12,017 bases of DNA from JAAYZM01 sp964510785 (lineage in GTDB: Bacteria > Actinomycetota > Actinomycetes > Actinomycetales > Cellulomonadaceae). A program made the translations under genes and the position numbers. The stretch spans positions 1 through 12,017 of the forward strand of contig CAZECM010000093.1 of the NCBI GenBank assembly GCA_964510785.1, given 5' to 3'. Every line of letters starts with the position of its first letter. Position 1 is the stretch's first letter. The notes below the pieces were generated by a model, which saw nothing but the letters and a program-made list of their open reading frames with translations, searched no databases and was not told the DNA's origin. Shown here one piece after another: positions 1 to 5,834 of this stretch.

Positions 1-737
1 CCACCGACGTAGAGCACGGGTCGGCGTGCCGTCGCGAGCAGCCGGGCGGCCTCGCGGACCTGCTTCGCGTGCGGCTTGGTCACGGGGTGGTAGCCAGGTA
101 GCGAGATCTCGTGCGGCCAGGAGAACGTCGTCGTCGTCTGCATCGCCGACTTCGCGATGTCCACGAGCACCGGGCCGGGCCGGCCCGTCGAGGCGATGTG
201 GAACGCCTCGCTGATGACGCGCGGGATGTCGTCCGGGTCGGTGACGAGGAAGTTGTGCTTCGTGATCGGCAACGTGATGCCGACGATGTCGGCCTCCTGG
301 AACGCGTCCGTGCCGATCGAGGCCGCCGCGACCTGCCCCGTGATCGCGACGAGGGGCACTGAGTCCATGTGTGCGTCGGCGATCGGCGTCACGAGGTTGG
401 TCGCTCCCGGCCCCGACGTCGCCATGCACACGCCGACCTTGCCCGTGGCCGAGGCGTAGCCCTCGGCCGCGTGGCCGGCGCCCTGCTCGTGGCGCACGAG
501 GATGTGGCGCAGCCGCTTGGAGTCCATGAGCGGGTCGTAGGTCGGCAGGATCGCGCCACCGGGGATGCCGAAGACGACCTCGACACCGACCTCTTCGAGA
601 GAGCGCACGATCGACTCGGCTCCCGTGACCTCGACCGGCGAGACCGCGTGCGTCGCGGCGTGCGCTGGGGGCGTCGGGGTCGCGCCGCGCGGCGTGGGAA
701 CCGCGCGGGGCGCCGGTGTGGTGCTGCCCTGATCCAT
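1..737 (-). CDS. ilvB: Acetolactate synthase large subunit, C-terminus cut off by window edge
   Basis: Thiamine-diphosphate enzyme that joins pyruvate with pyruvate or 2-oxobutyrate, the first common step of valine, leucine and isoleucine synthesis. About 245 N-terminal residues are visible, from an ATG at 737-735. The start is supported by an AGGGAG ribosome site at 749-744 with 6-nt spacing. Residues 1-35 are a Pro/Ala/Thr-rich extension without domain character. The pyrimidine-binding domain follows with VFGIPGGAILPTYDPL (about 55-70). The motif RHEQGAGHAAEGYA (82-95) contains Glu84, the conserved glutamate that activates the cofactor. TSGPGATNLVTPIADA and ITGQV come next, and then GRPGPVLVDI. 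The gene lies downstream of an attenuated leader (823-960) and is probably the first gene of an ilvB-ilvN-ilvC operon continuing to the left; the later genes are not visible. Identification is by characteristic motifs and is secure. The alternative ATG at 742 is out of frame. Confidence 0.96.
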   Translation of the reverse strand, partial: MDQGSTTPAPRAVPTPRGATPTPPAHAATHAVSPVEVTGAESIVRSLEEVGVEVVFGIPGGAILPTYDPLMDSKRLRHILVRHEQGAGHAAEGYASATGKVGVCMATSGPGATNLVTPIADAHMDSVPLVAITGQVAAASIGTDAFQEADIVGITLPITKHNFLVTDPDDIPRVISEAFHIASTGRPGPVLVDIAKSAMQTTTTFSWPHEISLPGYHPVTKPHAKQVREAARLLATARRPVLYVG

Positions 738-757
738 CTCATACTCCCTGGCGTCGA

Positions 758-798
758 TGCTGGGTGCTGCGTGGTGAAGCGGTAGTGCTGGGTGCTGC
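758..798 (-). repeat. Pair of 13-bp direct repeats in ilvB 5' untranslated region
   Basis: The minus-strand sequence GCAGCACCCAGCA occurs at 798-786 and again at 770-758, exactly 28 bp apart, between the attenuator and the ilvB ribosome binding site. The intervening sequence is not repeated. No function is recognised. It could be a remnant of slippage or a protein or RNA site. Confidence 0.6.
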
Positions 799-822
799 GG
801 AACTGCCGTAAGAACACGAAAA

Positions 823-875
823 CCCCTCGGCCCGGAGGCTCTCGAGGGGTGCGCGCGCAGGAGGACCGGCGGGGG
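823..875 (-). terminator. ilv attenuator: terminator hairpin with competing antiterminator
   Basis: Terminator: CCCCTCG (849-843) pairs perfectly with CGAGGGG (829-823). Inside, GCC (839-837) can pair with GGC (832-830) around a TCCG loop. TTTTCGTG follows from 822. Antiterminator: CCCC (875-872) and CGGTCC (868-863) can pair with GGGG (826-823) and GGGCCG (833-828), giving 10 pairs including one G-U with a small internal loop. Both structures need the same 833-823 segment, so they exclude each other. A ribosome stalled at the Val codons (911-900) would leave 875-863 free and allow read-through. A ribosome that reaches the stop codon would cover it and allow termination. The pairings are seen directly; the regulatory reading follows the established attenuation model. 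Confidence 0.8.
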
Positions 876-878
876 TGC

Positions 879-923
879 CTACCTGGCGCGCCCGGGAAGT
901 ACTACGACGACGATCTGCTGCAC
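879..923 (-). CDS. ilv leader peptide, 14 residues (MQQIVVVVLPGRAR)
   Basis: Short reading frame from GTG at 923-921 to TAG at 881-879, encoding MQQIVVVVLPGRAR. The run Ile-Val-Val-Val-Val-Leu (codons 914-897) consists entirely of the three amino acids made by the downstream pathway, as expected of a ribosome-stalling control peptide. There is no ribosome binding site in front of it. Instead a -10 hexamer TAGTGT ends 7 nt upstream of the GTG, so the transcript would start at or next to the start codon (leaderless). An in-frame GTG at 932 would give three extra residues (MRDVQQ...), but it overlaps the -10 element. The stop codon lies 3 nt before the proposed antiterminator strand (875-863), the right geometry for attenuation. 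Attenuation of ilvBNC is known in Corynebacterium; this particular peptide is read directly from the sequence. Confidence 0.82.
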   Translation of the reverse strand: MQQIVVVVLPGRAR

Positions 924-930
924 GTCCCGC

Positions 931-960
931 ACACTACGCCTGCGTAGGTTCGTTTGTCAC
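931..960 (-). promoter_or_regulatory. ilvB leader promoter (-35 GTGACA, -10 TAGTGT)
   Basis: On the minus strand GTGACA (960-955) resembles the -35 consensus TTGACA. It is followed after 18 nt by TAGTGT (936-931), which fits the actinobacterial -10 pattern TAnnnT. Counting about 7 nt on from the -10 places the start site at or beside the GTG (923) of the leader peptide. Two direct repeats of TGAGACGGT lie immediately upstream (972-1000). Prediction by eye; no start-site data. Confidence 0.6.
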
Positions 961-971
961 GCACGCTCTCG

Positions 972-1000
972 ACCGTCTCACCATATGGTTCACCGTCTCA
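972..1000 (-). promoter_or_regulatory. Direct repeats TGAGACGGT flanking an ACCATATGGT palindrome; candidate regulator site
   Basis: On the minus strand TGAGACGGT is present at 1000-992 and 980-972, a period of exactly 20 bp (about two helical turns). The perfect 10-bp palindrome ACCATATGGT (980-989) overlaps the second copy by one base and lies mostly between the two. The block ends 12 bp upstream of the -35 hexamer of the ilvB leader promoter, a position typical for an activator or an upstream repressor site. TCTCA half-sites (plus strand) faintly recall those of IclR-type regulators of branched-chain amino acid genes, but I cannot confirm that. Confidence 0.4.
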
Positions 1001-1025
1001 TATCTCGACCGCTCGCGTCGGCGGT

Positions 1026-2015
1026 TCAGAAGACGTCCCGGCGTCGGAAGACGAGGAGCGCGACGATCGTGAGGACGACGGCGATACCCCCGAGGACGAG
1101 GCCGCCCTGCAGCGCGGAGATGGGGAGCTCGGTCCACGAGCACACCCGGCGACCGTCCTCCCCCAAGGTGCACACGTCGAGGGAGTAGCTCGCCCCACCG
1201 TCGGTGAGCGCCCGCAGGTTGTTCGCCACCGTCCACCGCTGCGTCCTCGGATAGGCGACACCGAGGAGCAGCTCGAAGATCAGCAACCACCCGATCGCGA
1301 CGCCGAGCGCGGCCGCGAGGTGGCGCACCAGGAAGGCGAGCGCCACGGCGATCACGGCGACCATGGCTGCGGCCAGGACGACCCGCCCTCCCATCGCCGC
1401 GAACTCCCGCCAGTGCTGGTCGGTCACCTCCCCCGTGGTGCCGTGGTAGGCGAACGGCGCATAGGTGGCTCCGAGCGCGACCACGAAGCCGACCCCGACG
1501 ACCGACACCACCCCGACCACGGCCGCAGCAAGCTTGGCCAGGTACACGCGCACGCGTCGGGGCTCGAAGGTGAGCCAGTTTCCGATGGCCCCCGTCGAGA
1601 ACTCCGCGGCCACGAAGCTCACGGCCGCGAGCAGGCCGAGGGCGAGCAGACCCGACACGAGTCCGAGCAGCAGGCCGACACCCGTATCAATGAAAGTCGG
1701 CTCCATGAGCCACTCGGAGAGCCGTGGCTCCTCGAGCGCCCACTCGCACTGCCAGTCGGTGCTCGGATCGGCTTCCCTCTCGATCGCCTCGTCGACGAGG
1801 CACTCCTCGTACCAGGTCTCGTGCTCCACCTGCCACTCCGCGAGCATGGACTCGAAGCTCTCGACCGCTCGCGCCCGCTCCGACTCCGGCATGGGCATCG
1901 ACACGCCGTAGGACAGGAGCGCGCCCGAGGCGGCGAGGATGAGCGCGAAGACGACGACCCACTGCACCACGGACCGCGAGACGAACCGGTCGAGCTCGAC
2001 ACCGAAGAGGCGCAT
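1026..2015 (-). CDS. ABC-2 type exporter, membrane subunit (329 aa)
   Basis: Integral membrane partner of the ATPase encoded just upstream. Six hydrophobic segments are visible, at about residues 17-38, 112-136, 161-185, 211-230, 234-254 and 302-323. The sequence EFSTGAIGNWLTFEPRR (138-154) follows TM2 and is the E...G-type cytoplasmic segment common in ABC-2 permeases. The C-terminus RRRDVF is also typical of this family. The segment between TM1 and TM2 (39-111) is a large, strongly acidic, tryptophan-rich loop predicted outside the cell, with Cys72 and Cys90. The loop before TM6 has Cys282 and Cys292, which could form a disulfide. The ATG at 2015 overlaps the ATPase stop codon by 1 bp (TGATG), so the two are translationally coupled. 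The substrate cannot be read from the sequence. Proximity to the lipid-type biosynthetic operon suggests export of its product or self-protection, but this is inference. Confidence 0.88.
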   Translation of the reverse strand: MRLFGVELDRFVSRSVVQWVVVFALILAASGALLSYGVSMPMPESERARAVESFESMLAEWQVEHETWYEECLVDEAIEREADPSTDWQCEWALEEPRLSEWLMEPTFIDTGVGLLLGLVSGLLALGLLAAVSFVAAEFSTGAIGNWLTFEPRRVRVYLAKLAAAVVGVVSVVGVGFVVALGATYAPFAYHGTTGEVTDQHWREFAAMGGRVVLAAAMVAVIAVALAFLVRHLAAALGVAIGWLLIFELLLGVAYPRTQRWTVANNLRALTDGGASYSLDVCTLGEDGRRVCSWTELPISALQGGLVLGGIAVVLTIVALLVFRRRDVF

Positions 2016-3049
2016 CACGACTCCCCCCGCTCTGCCCGAGGCCTCGACCGACGCGACCCCGGTTCCGCGGGTGGCGGCGTGCCCGGACCGAGGCCCTGGG
2101 TCAGCTCGAGGAACACCGACTCGAGGTCGACGCGCTCGGCGACGAGCTCGTGCACGTACAAGCCGTTGCTGCCGAGCAACCACGTGATCTGGGCCGGGTC
2201 GGGCACGCCGTGCGCGTGGATGGTCCCGCCGTCGTCCACCGTCGCCTCGATCCCGGCCCCCCGCAGGATCTGGACCGCGCGCTCCGGCTCGCGCACGCCC
2301 ACCCGGACCGAGGCGGCCGAGCTCCCCGCGACGAGGTCGGCGACGCGCCCGCTCGCGAGCAGGCGGCCGCGCGCGATGATCGAGACCGTGTCGGCAACCT
2401 GCTGTACCTCGGCGAGGACGTGGCTCGAGACGAGCACCGTCTTGCCGCGGTCCGCGAGCCCGCGCATCGTGTCGCGGATCTCCCGGATCCCGGCGGGGTC
2501 GAGCCCGGTGGTCGGCTCGTCGAAGATGAGGAGGTCGGGGTTCTTGAGGAGCGTCGCCGCGATCGCGAGCCGCTGCTTCATCCCGAGCGAGTACGTGCGG
2601 TAGGCGTCCTTCTCGCGGTCCGCGAGCCCGACGTCGTGCAGCACGGTCGAGACGAGCTCGCGTGGCGCGTCGATCGCGCGGGCGAGCAGGTCGAGGTTCT
2701 TGCGGCCCGAGAACGACGGGAAGAACTTGGGCTGCTCGACGATCGCCCCGACCCGCCCCACGATCGAGGGCAGGTGCTCCGGCACGGTCTCGCCGAAGAT
2801 CTCCATCGAGCCGGAGTCGGCGCGCACGAGGCCGAGCAGCATGCGGATCGTCGTCGTCTTGCCTGAACCGTTGGGGCCGAGGAAGCCGTGCACGCCCCCC
2901 ACGGGGACGTCGAGGTCGAGACCCTCGACGCCGACCACGCGGCGACCCGTCACCGTCTGGTACGTCTTGCGCAGTCCGCGCGTCGAGATCGCGAGCTCCG
3001 CCGGCTGTGCCGCCGTCGGCTCTGTCGCCGTCGTCCCCGGCTGCGTCAT
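2015..3049 (-). CDS. ABC transporter ATP-binding protein (344 aa), ABC-2 exporter type
   Basis: Cytoplasmic motor of a two-gene exporter. All hallmarks are present: Walker A GPNGSGKT (58-65), Q-loop Gln106 in IVEQPKFF, signature YSLGMKQR (153-160), Walker B LLIFDE (173-178) with catalytic Glu178, D-loop TGLDP, and switch His210 in VSSH. A C-terminal extension of about 110 residues includes the module ending VAERVDLESVFLELTQG (303-319), typical of CcmA/DrrA/BcrA-like ATPases working with ABC-2 permeases. It then ends in a Pro/Arg-rich tail. The ATG at 3049 has a strong AGGGGGGA ribosome site at 3060-3053. A possible -10 hexamer TAGGGT lies at 3091-3086, without a clear -35. It is separated from the upstream dehydrogenase gene by 89 bp containing a hairpin, so it may have its own promoter. 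The family is clear; the substrate is unknown. Confidence 0.93.
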   Translation of the reverse strand: MTQPGTTATEPTAAQPAELAISTRGLRKTYQTVTGRRVVGVEGLDLDVPVGGVHGFLGPNGSGKTTTIRMLLGLVRADSGSMEIFGETVPEHLPSIVGRVGAIVEQPKFFPSFSGRKNLDLLARAIDAPRELVSTVLHDVGLADREKDAYRTYSLGMKQRLAIAATLLKNPDLLIFDEPTTGLDPAGIREIRDTMRGLADRGKTVLVSSHVLAEVQQVADTVSIIARGRLLASGRVADLVAGSSAASVRVGVREPERAVQILRGAGIEATVDDGGTIHAHGVPDPAQITWLLGSNGLYVHELVAERVDLESVFLELTQGLGPGTPPPAEPGSRRSRPRAERGES

Positions 3050-3085
3050 CCGTCCCCCCTCTGCCCACGTGTCCTCGTCACCGGC

Positions 3086-3091
3086 ACCCTA
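3086..3091 (-). promoter_or_regulatory. Possible -10 element for the ABC exporter genes
   Basis: TAGGGT on the minus strand fits TAnnnT and would start a transcript near 3079, leaving a short leader with the AGGGGGGA ribosome site. No convincing -35 hexamer lies 16-19 nt upstream. Just upstream is a short inverted repeat (GTGC-GCC-GCAC). Weak prediction. Confidence 0.25.
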
Positions 3092-3121
3092 GTGGTGCGC
3101 CGCACGGTCGGAGGCCAGAAC

Positions 3122-3137
3122 CGCCGCTCCGGCGGCG
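3122..3137 (-). terminator. GC hairpin directly after the ole-type operon
   Basis: CGCCGC (3137-3132) and GCGGCG (3127-3122) form a 6-bp stem around a CGGA loop, one base past the dehydrogenase stop codon. It is followed only by GTTCTGG, without a clear T-run. Strong GC hairpins without long U-tracts are common at actinobacterial operon ends, so this may terminate or only attenuate read-through into the ABC genes. Confidence 0.4.
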
Positions 3138-3138
3138 A

Positions 3139-4137
3139 CTACCAGCGCTCGGCCCCCGTGAGGTTCGTCGGCGCAGGGTCGACGCCCAGCCGGCGCCGCA
3201 GCACGCCGAGGTCGAGGGTCCGCTCGAGCGCGAGATGGCTGATCGCGTACCTGCTCAGCCGGGGCTCGCGGCGCCACGTCGTGGGCGGTCGCGGGTCGCA
3301 CCACGCCACGAGCTCCGCCACGCTCGCGAGGGTAGAGGCGAGCTGGAGCGGCACCCCCGTCACCGTGACGTCGGACCGTCCCCGGCGGGCGAGCAGCTCG
3401 AGGAGCACCTCGCGCAGCACGACGGGCTCCGCGTCCGCGACGTTCGCGACGAGCACGCCCGCGGATGGTCCGCCCTCGAGCACCGCCGCCGGGACGGTCG
3501 CGGCCGCGCGCACGGCCGCGAGCAGGTTGTCGACGTGCGTCAGGGACTGGCGTACGTTCCCGTCGCCCGGGAGCACGAGGCGGCGCCCCCGCACGGCCGC
3601 CTCGATGCGAGGCAGCAGGGTCGTGTCGCCCGGGCCGTAGACGGCGTGCGGACGCAGGATGACGACGCCGCCGGCAAGCCCACCACCCTGCGCCCCATCA
3701 CCCGTCGCTCGTTCGAGGAGCAGCCGCTCCGCCGCCGCCTTGGACGCCGCGTAGCGACCCAGGTAGCGGTCCACCGGGGCCTCGCCCTCCCGACCCATGA
3801 CCGTGGGCGTGAACGGGTCGTAGACGCTCGCCGAGGAGACGTGGACCAGGCGCGCGCCCGGGAAGGACGCGAGCACCGCCGCGGTGCCGGCGACGTTCGT
3901 GCGCGCGAAGTCCGCCACGCTGCCGCGCTCCCCCACGCGCGCGGCGGCGTGCACGACGACGTCCACCTCCGGCGCGTCCGCGAGCCGCCCCTCGTCGAGG
4001 TCCCATCGCCGCCACGTCGCGCCGTCGATGCCCGCGCGGCGCCGCGAGAGCGCGAGGACCTCGTGGCCCCGCGCCACGGCGTCGGCGGCGACGGCAGCGC
4101 CGACGAAGCCCGAGGCGCCCGTGACCGCGATGCGCAT
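3139..4137 (-). CDS. OleD-like NAD(P)-dependent dehydrogenase (extended SDR, 332 aa)
   Basis: Extended short-chain dehydrogenase/reductase. In the Ole pathway OleD reduces the 2-alkyl-3-keto acid made by OleA to the 2-alkyl-3-hydroxy acid used by OleC. The N-terminal nucleotide motif is TGASGFVG (6-13). VVHAAARVGERGSVADF (61-77) and NVAGT are typical of the 3-beta-HSD/OleD branch. HVSSASVY (99-106) supplies the catalytic Ser, and Tyr129 with Lys133 (YAASK) complete the active site. RPHAVYGPGD (162-171) and the C-terminal SRYAISHLALERTLD region also fit OleD-type proteins. The ATG at 4137 overlaps the stop of the OleC-like gene by 1 bp (TGATG), and this is the last gene of the five-gene operon. 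On its own it could be any NAD-dependent epimerase/dehydratase. The OleD assignment rests on the neighbouring OleA- and OleC-like genes plus sequence character. Confidence 0.8.
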   Translation of the reverse strand: MRIAVTGASGFVGAAVAADAVARGHEVLALSRRRAGIDGATWRRWDLDEGRLADAPEVDVVVHAAARVGERGSVADFARTNVAGTAAVLASFPGARLVHVSSASVYDPFTPTVMGREGEAPVDRYLGRYAASKAAAERLLLERATGDGAQGGGLAGGVVILRPHAVYGPGDTTLLPRIEAAVRGRRLVLPGDGNVRQSLTHVDNLLAAVRAAATVPAAVLEGGPSAGVLVANVADAEPVVLREVLLELLARRGRSDVTVTGVPLQLASTLASVAELVAWCDPRPPTTWRREPRLSRYAISHLALERTLDLGVLRRRLGVDPAPTNLTGAERW

Positions 4138-5834
4138 CAGGGCGCCTCGTCGAGGACAGCGCCGGGGAGCTCGGCGAGAGCCGCAGCGAGCGCGCGGCGA
4201 TCCGGCTTGCGGCTGCGGCCCGCGAGCGGGAGGGCGAGGACCTCGACGACGACGTCGGGCAGCGCGCCGTGGTCGAGCACCGAGGGCAGCGCGGCCTGGA
4301 CAGAGCGGACCAGGGCGGAGTCGGGAACGACGCGCACGTCCGTGGCCGACGACGGTGGCCTGGCGGGCGTCGTCGTCGGACCTGGCCGTGCCGCCGTGAG
4401 CGCGAGGGCGACCCGCTCGTCGCCGTCGTCGCGGGGCAGGCCCACGAGCACGGCTTCCCCGACCCCGGGCAGCGCCGCGACCCGGGGCTCGAACAGGCCC
4501 GGGTAGATGTTCACCGTGCCGCGGATGATCATGTCGCGCGTGCGCCCGAGCAGGGCGATCCGGCCGTCGGCGTCGATCCGTGCGAGGTCGCCCGTACGGT
4601 GCTCGGCCACCGGGTCGTCACCGAGGTAGCCACGCATGAGCGAGGGGCCTCGCACGACCAGCTCGCCCTCGTCGACCCGGACCTCGACACCGGGCAGCGG
4701 GGCGCCGACGAGGTCGCCGTCGCCGTCGTACGCGAGCTTGTCCGCCGCCTCGACAGCGGCGATCGGCAGCATCTCCGTCGCGCCGTACACCGCGACCCAC
4801 CGCACGCCCGGTAGCACCGCACGCGCACGCGTGAGCAGCGCCTTGGTCACGGGCGCTCCCCCGACGAGCACCGTGCCCGCGAGGTGCGGCACTGCGCCCG
4901 CCTCAGTCGCGTCGAGCAGGGCCGTGACGTCCGCGGGCACGAGGAACGTCGACGGCGCCGGGCTCCGAGGCACCGCACCCGCCCGAACCTCCCTGGCCCG
5001 CGGCTCGCCGCGGCGCACGTCGCCCCAGCCGCCCTGGGCGACGAACGCGCGGACGTCGCGCCCGGGCGGGCGGCTCGGGATCGACCACGTCGCGCCCGCC
5101 AGGAGAGCGGGCAGGCCGAGCAGCATCTGGTCCGTGTGGACCACCTCGTCCGGCTCGAGCGCGTGCACACCGACGAGGAGGTGACTCGCGGCGGCGAGCG
5201 AGCCCACCGAGTGCACGACCGCGCGGGGGTCCGCCGTCGTGCCGGAGGTGAAGACGACGAGCGCCTCGTCGTCGGTGCCGCCCGGGAGCACGCCGTCGGC
5301 CCCGCTCCGGTGCACGCCGTCGGCCCCGGCTGCGAGCCGTGCGACCCGGACCGCGCCGCGCGGCACCCCGGGCAGTCGCAGGCCGGAGTAGAGGTGGCGA
5401 ACGTCGAGCCGCGCGTACTCGGGCAGCAGGAGCCCCCGGGACCGGGCGATCGGGCGCAGCGGGCCGGTCGAGAGCGCGTAGAGCAGCGCCTCGGTCGCCG
5501 CGAAGCGCGGTGCGGCCGCGGCGCAGCGGGCCGCGAAGAGCTCGGGTGTGGACCCGGGGTCGACGAACACGATCGATCCCCCGGCGAGCACGGCGCCGAG
5601 CGCGAGGACGACGCCTTCCGGGCGAGGGCGGATCGAGAACAGCAGCCGGTCGCCTCGCTCGAGGCCCGCCGCTCGCAGCGCCGCGGCCGTGGCCGTCACC
5701 TGCCGTGCGAGCTCGCCGTAGGTGATCTCGCGGGGGCGGCGCGACCACGGGAGCGCGGGCCACCAGCGCAGCGCGACGGACCCCGGAGCCTGGGCGCAAC
5801 GGTCGAGCACGTCGCCGGCGAGGTGCCCGCTCAT
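4137..5834 (-). CDS. OleC-like class I adenylate-forming enzyme (putative beta-lactone synthetase, 565 aa)
   Basis: AMP-forming acyl-activating fold. OleC proteins use ATP to turn a 2-alkyl-3-hydroxy acid into a cis-beta-lactone. Visible motifs are VVFTSGTTADPRAVVHS (193-209, core A3), VYGATE (349-354, A5), TGDLARID (414-421, A7), and GRTRDMIIRGTVNIYP (430-445, A8 hinge). Lys543 in SRKPDRRAL occupies the A10 lysine position. The A3 motif is degenerate: the usual G-x-P-K-G reads A-D-P-R-A, so the phosphate-loop lysine is Arg204. Features such as GGSIVFVDPG (85-94) and FAATEALLYAL (111-121) look more OleC-like than acyl-CoA-synthetase-like. The ATG at 5834 overlaps the P450 stop by 4 bp (ATGA). 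An in-frame 24-bp duplication (5288-5328) lies in a linker before A3. A fatty acid:AMP/CoA ligase is the main alternative. The neighbouring OleA and OleD argue for lactone synthesis. Confidence 0.78.
   Translation of the reverse strand: MSGHLAGDVLDRCAQAPGSVALRWWPALPWSRRPREITYGELARQVTATAAALRAAGLERGDRLLFSIRPRPEGVVLALGAVLAGGSIVFVDPGSTPELFAARCAAAAPRFAATEALLYALSTGPLRPIARSRGLLLPEYARLDVRHLYSGLRLPGVPRGAVRVARLAAGADGVHRSGADGVLPGGTDDEALVVFTSGTTADPRAVVHSVGSLAAASHLLVGVHALEPDEVVHTDQMLLGLPALLAGATWSIPSRPPGRDVRAFVAQGGWGDVRRGEPRAREVRAGAVPRSPAPSTFLVPADVTALLDATEAGAVPHLAGTVLVGGAPVTKALLTRARAVLPGVRWVAVYGATEMLPIAAVEAADKLAYDGDGDLVGAPLPGVEVRVDEGELVVRGPSLMRGYLGDDPVAEHRTGDLARIDADGRIALLGRTRDMIIRGTVNIYPGLFEPRVAALPGVGEAVLVGLPRDDGDERVALALTAARPGPTTTPARPPSSATDVRVVPDSALVRSVQAALPSVLDHGALPDVVVEVLALPLAGRSRKPDRRALAAALAELPGAVLDEAP
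5288..5328 (-). repeat. Two-copy 17-bp repeat (24-bp period) inside the OleC-like gene
   Basis: The plus-strand 17-mer GCACGCCGTCGGCCCCG occurs at 5288-5304 and 5312-5328. The 24-bp period keeps frame and encodes GADGVHRS followed by GADGVLPG (about residues 170-185), in a Gly/Ala-rich linker ahead of the nucleotide-binding motif. Likely a replication-slippage duplication. Confidence 0.6.

Noticed and set aside
389..817. Minus-strand open frame starting in the ilvB leader (MFLRQFRSTQ...)
   Set aside because: It is out of frame with ilvB and its product is Arg/Ser-rich noise. The ATG lies in the terminator tail. The true control peptide is at 879-923.
1008..1025. ACCGC/GCGGT hairpin as terminator of the ABC genes
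   Set aside because: Only a 5-bp stem with an 8-nt loop and no T-run; too weak to call.
954..2603. Long plus-strand open frame antisense to the ABC genes
   Set aside because: It is a shadow of the high-GC minus-strand genes. Its translation is Arg/His/Asp-rich with no domain, and both opposing genes have complete motifs.
2662..4506. Long plus-strand open frame over the OleD/OleC-like genes
   Set aside because: Low-complexity Arg/Ala/Gly translation without motifs. The minus strand has well-supported enzymes with correct overlaps.
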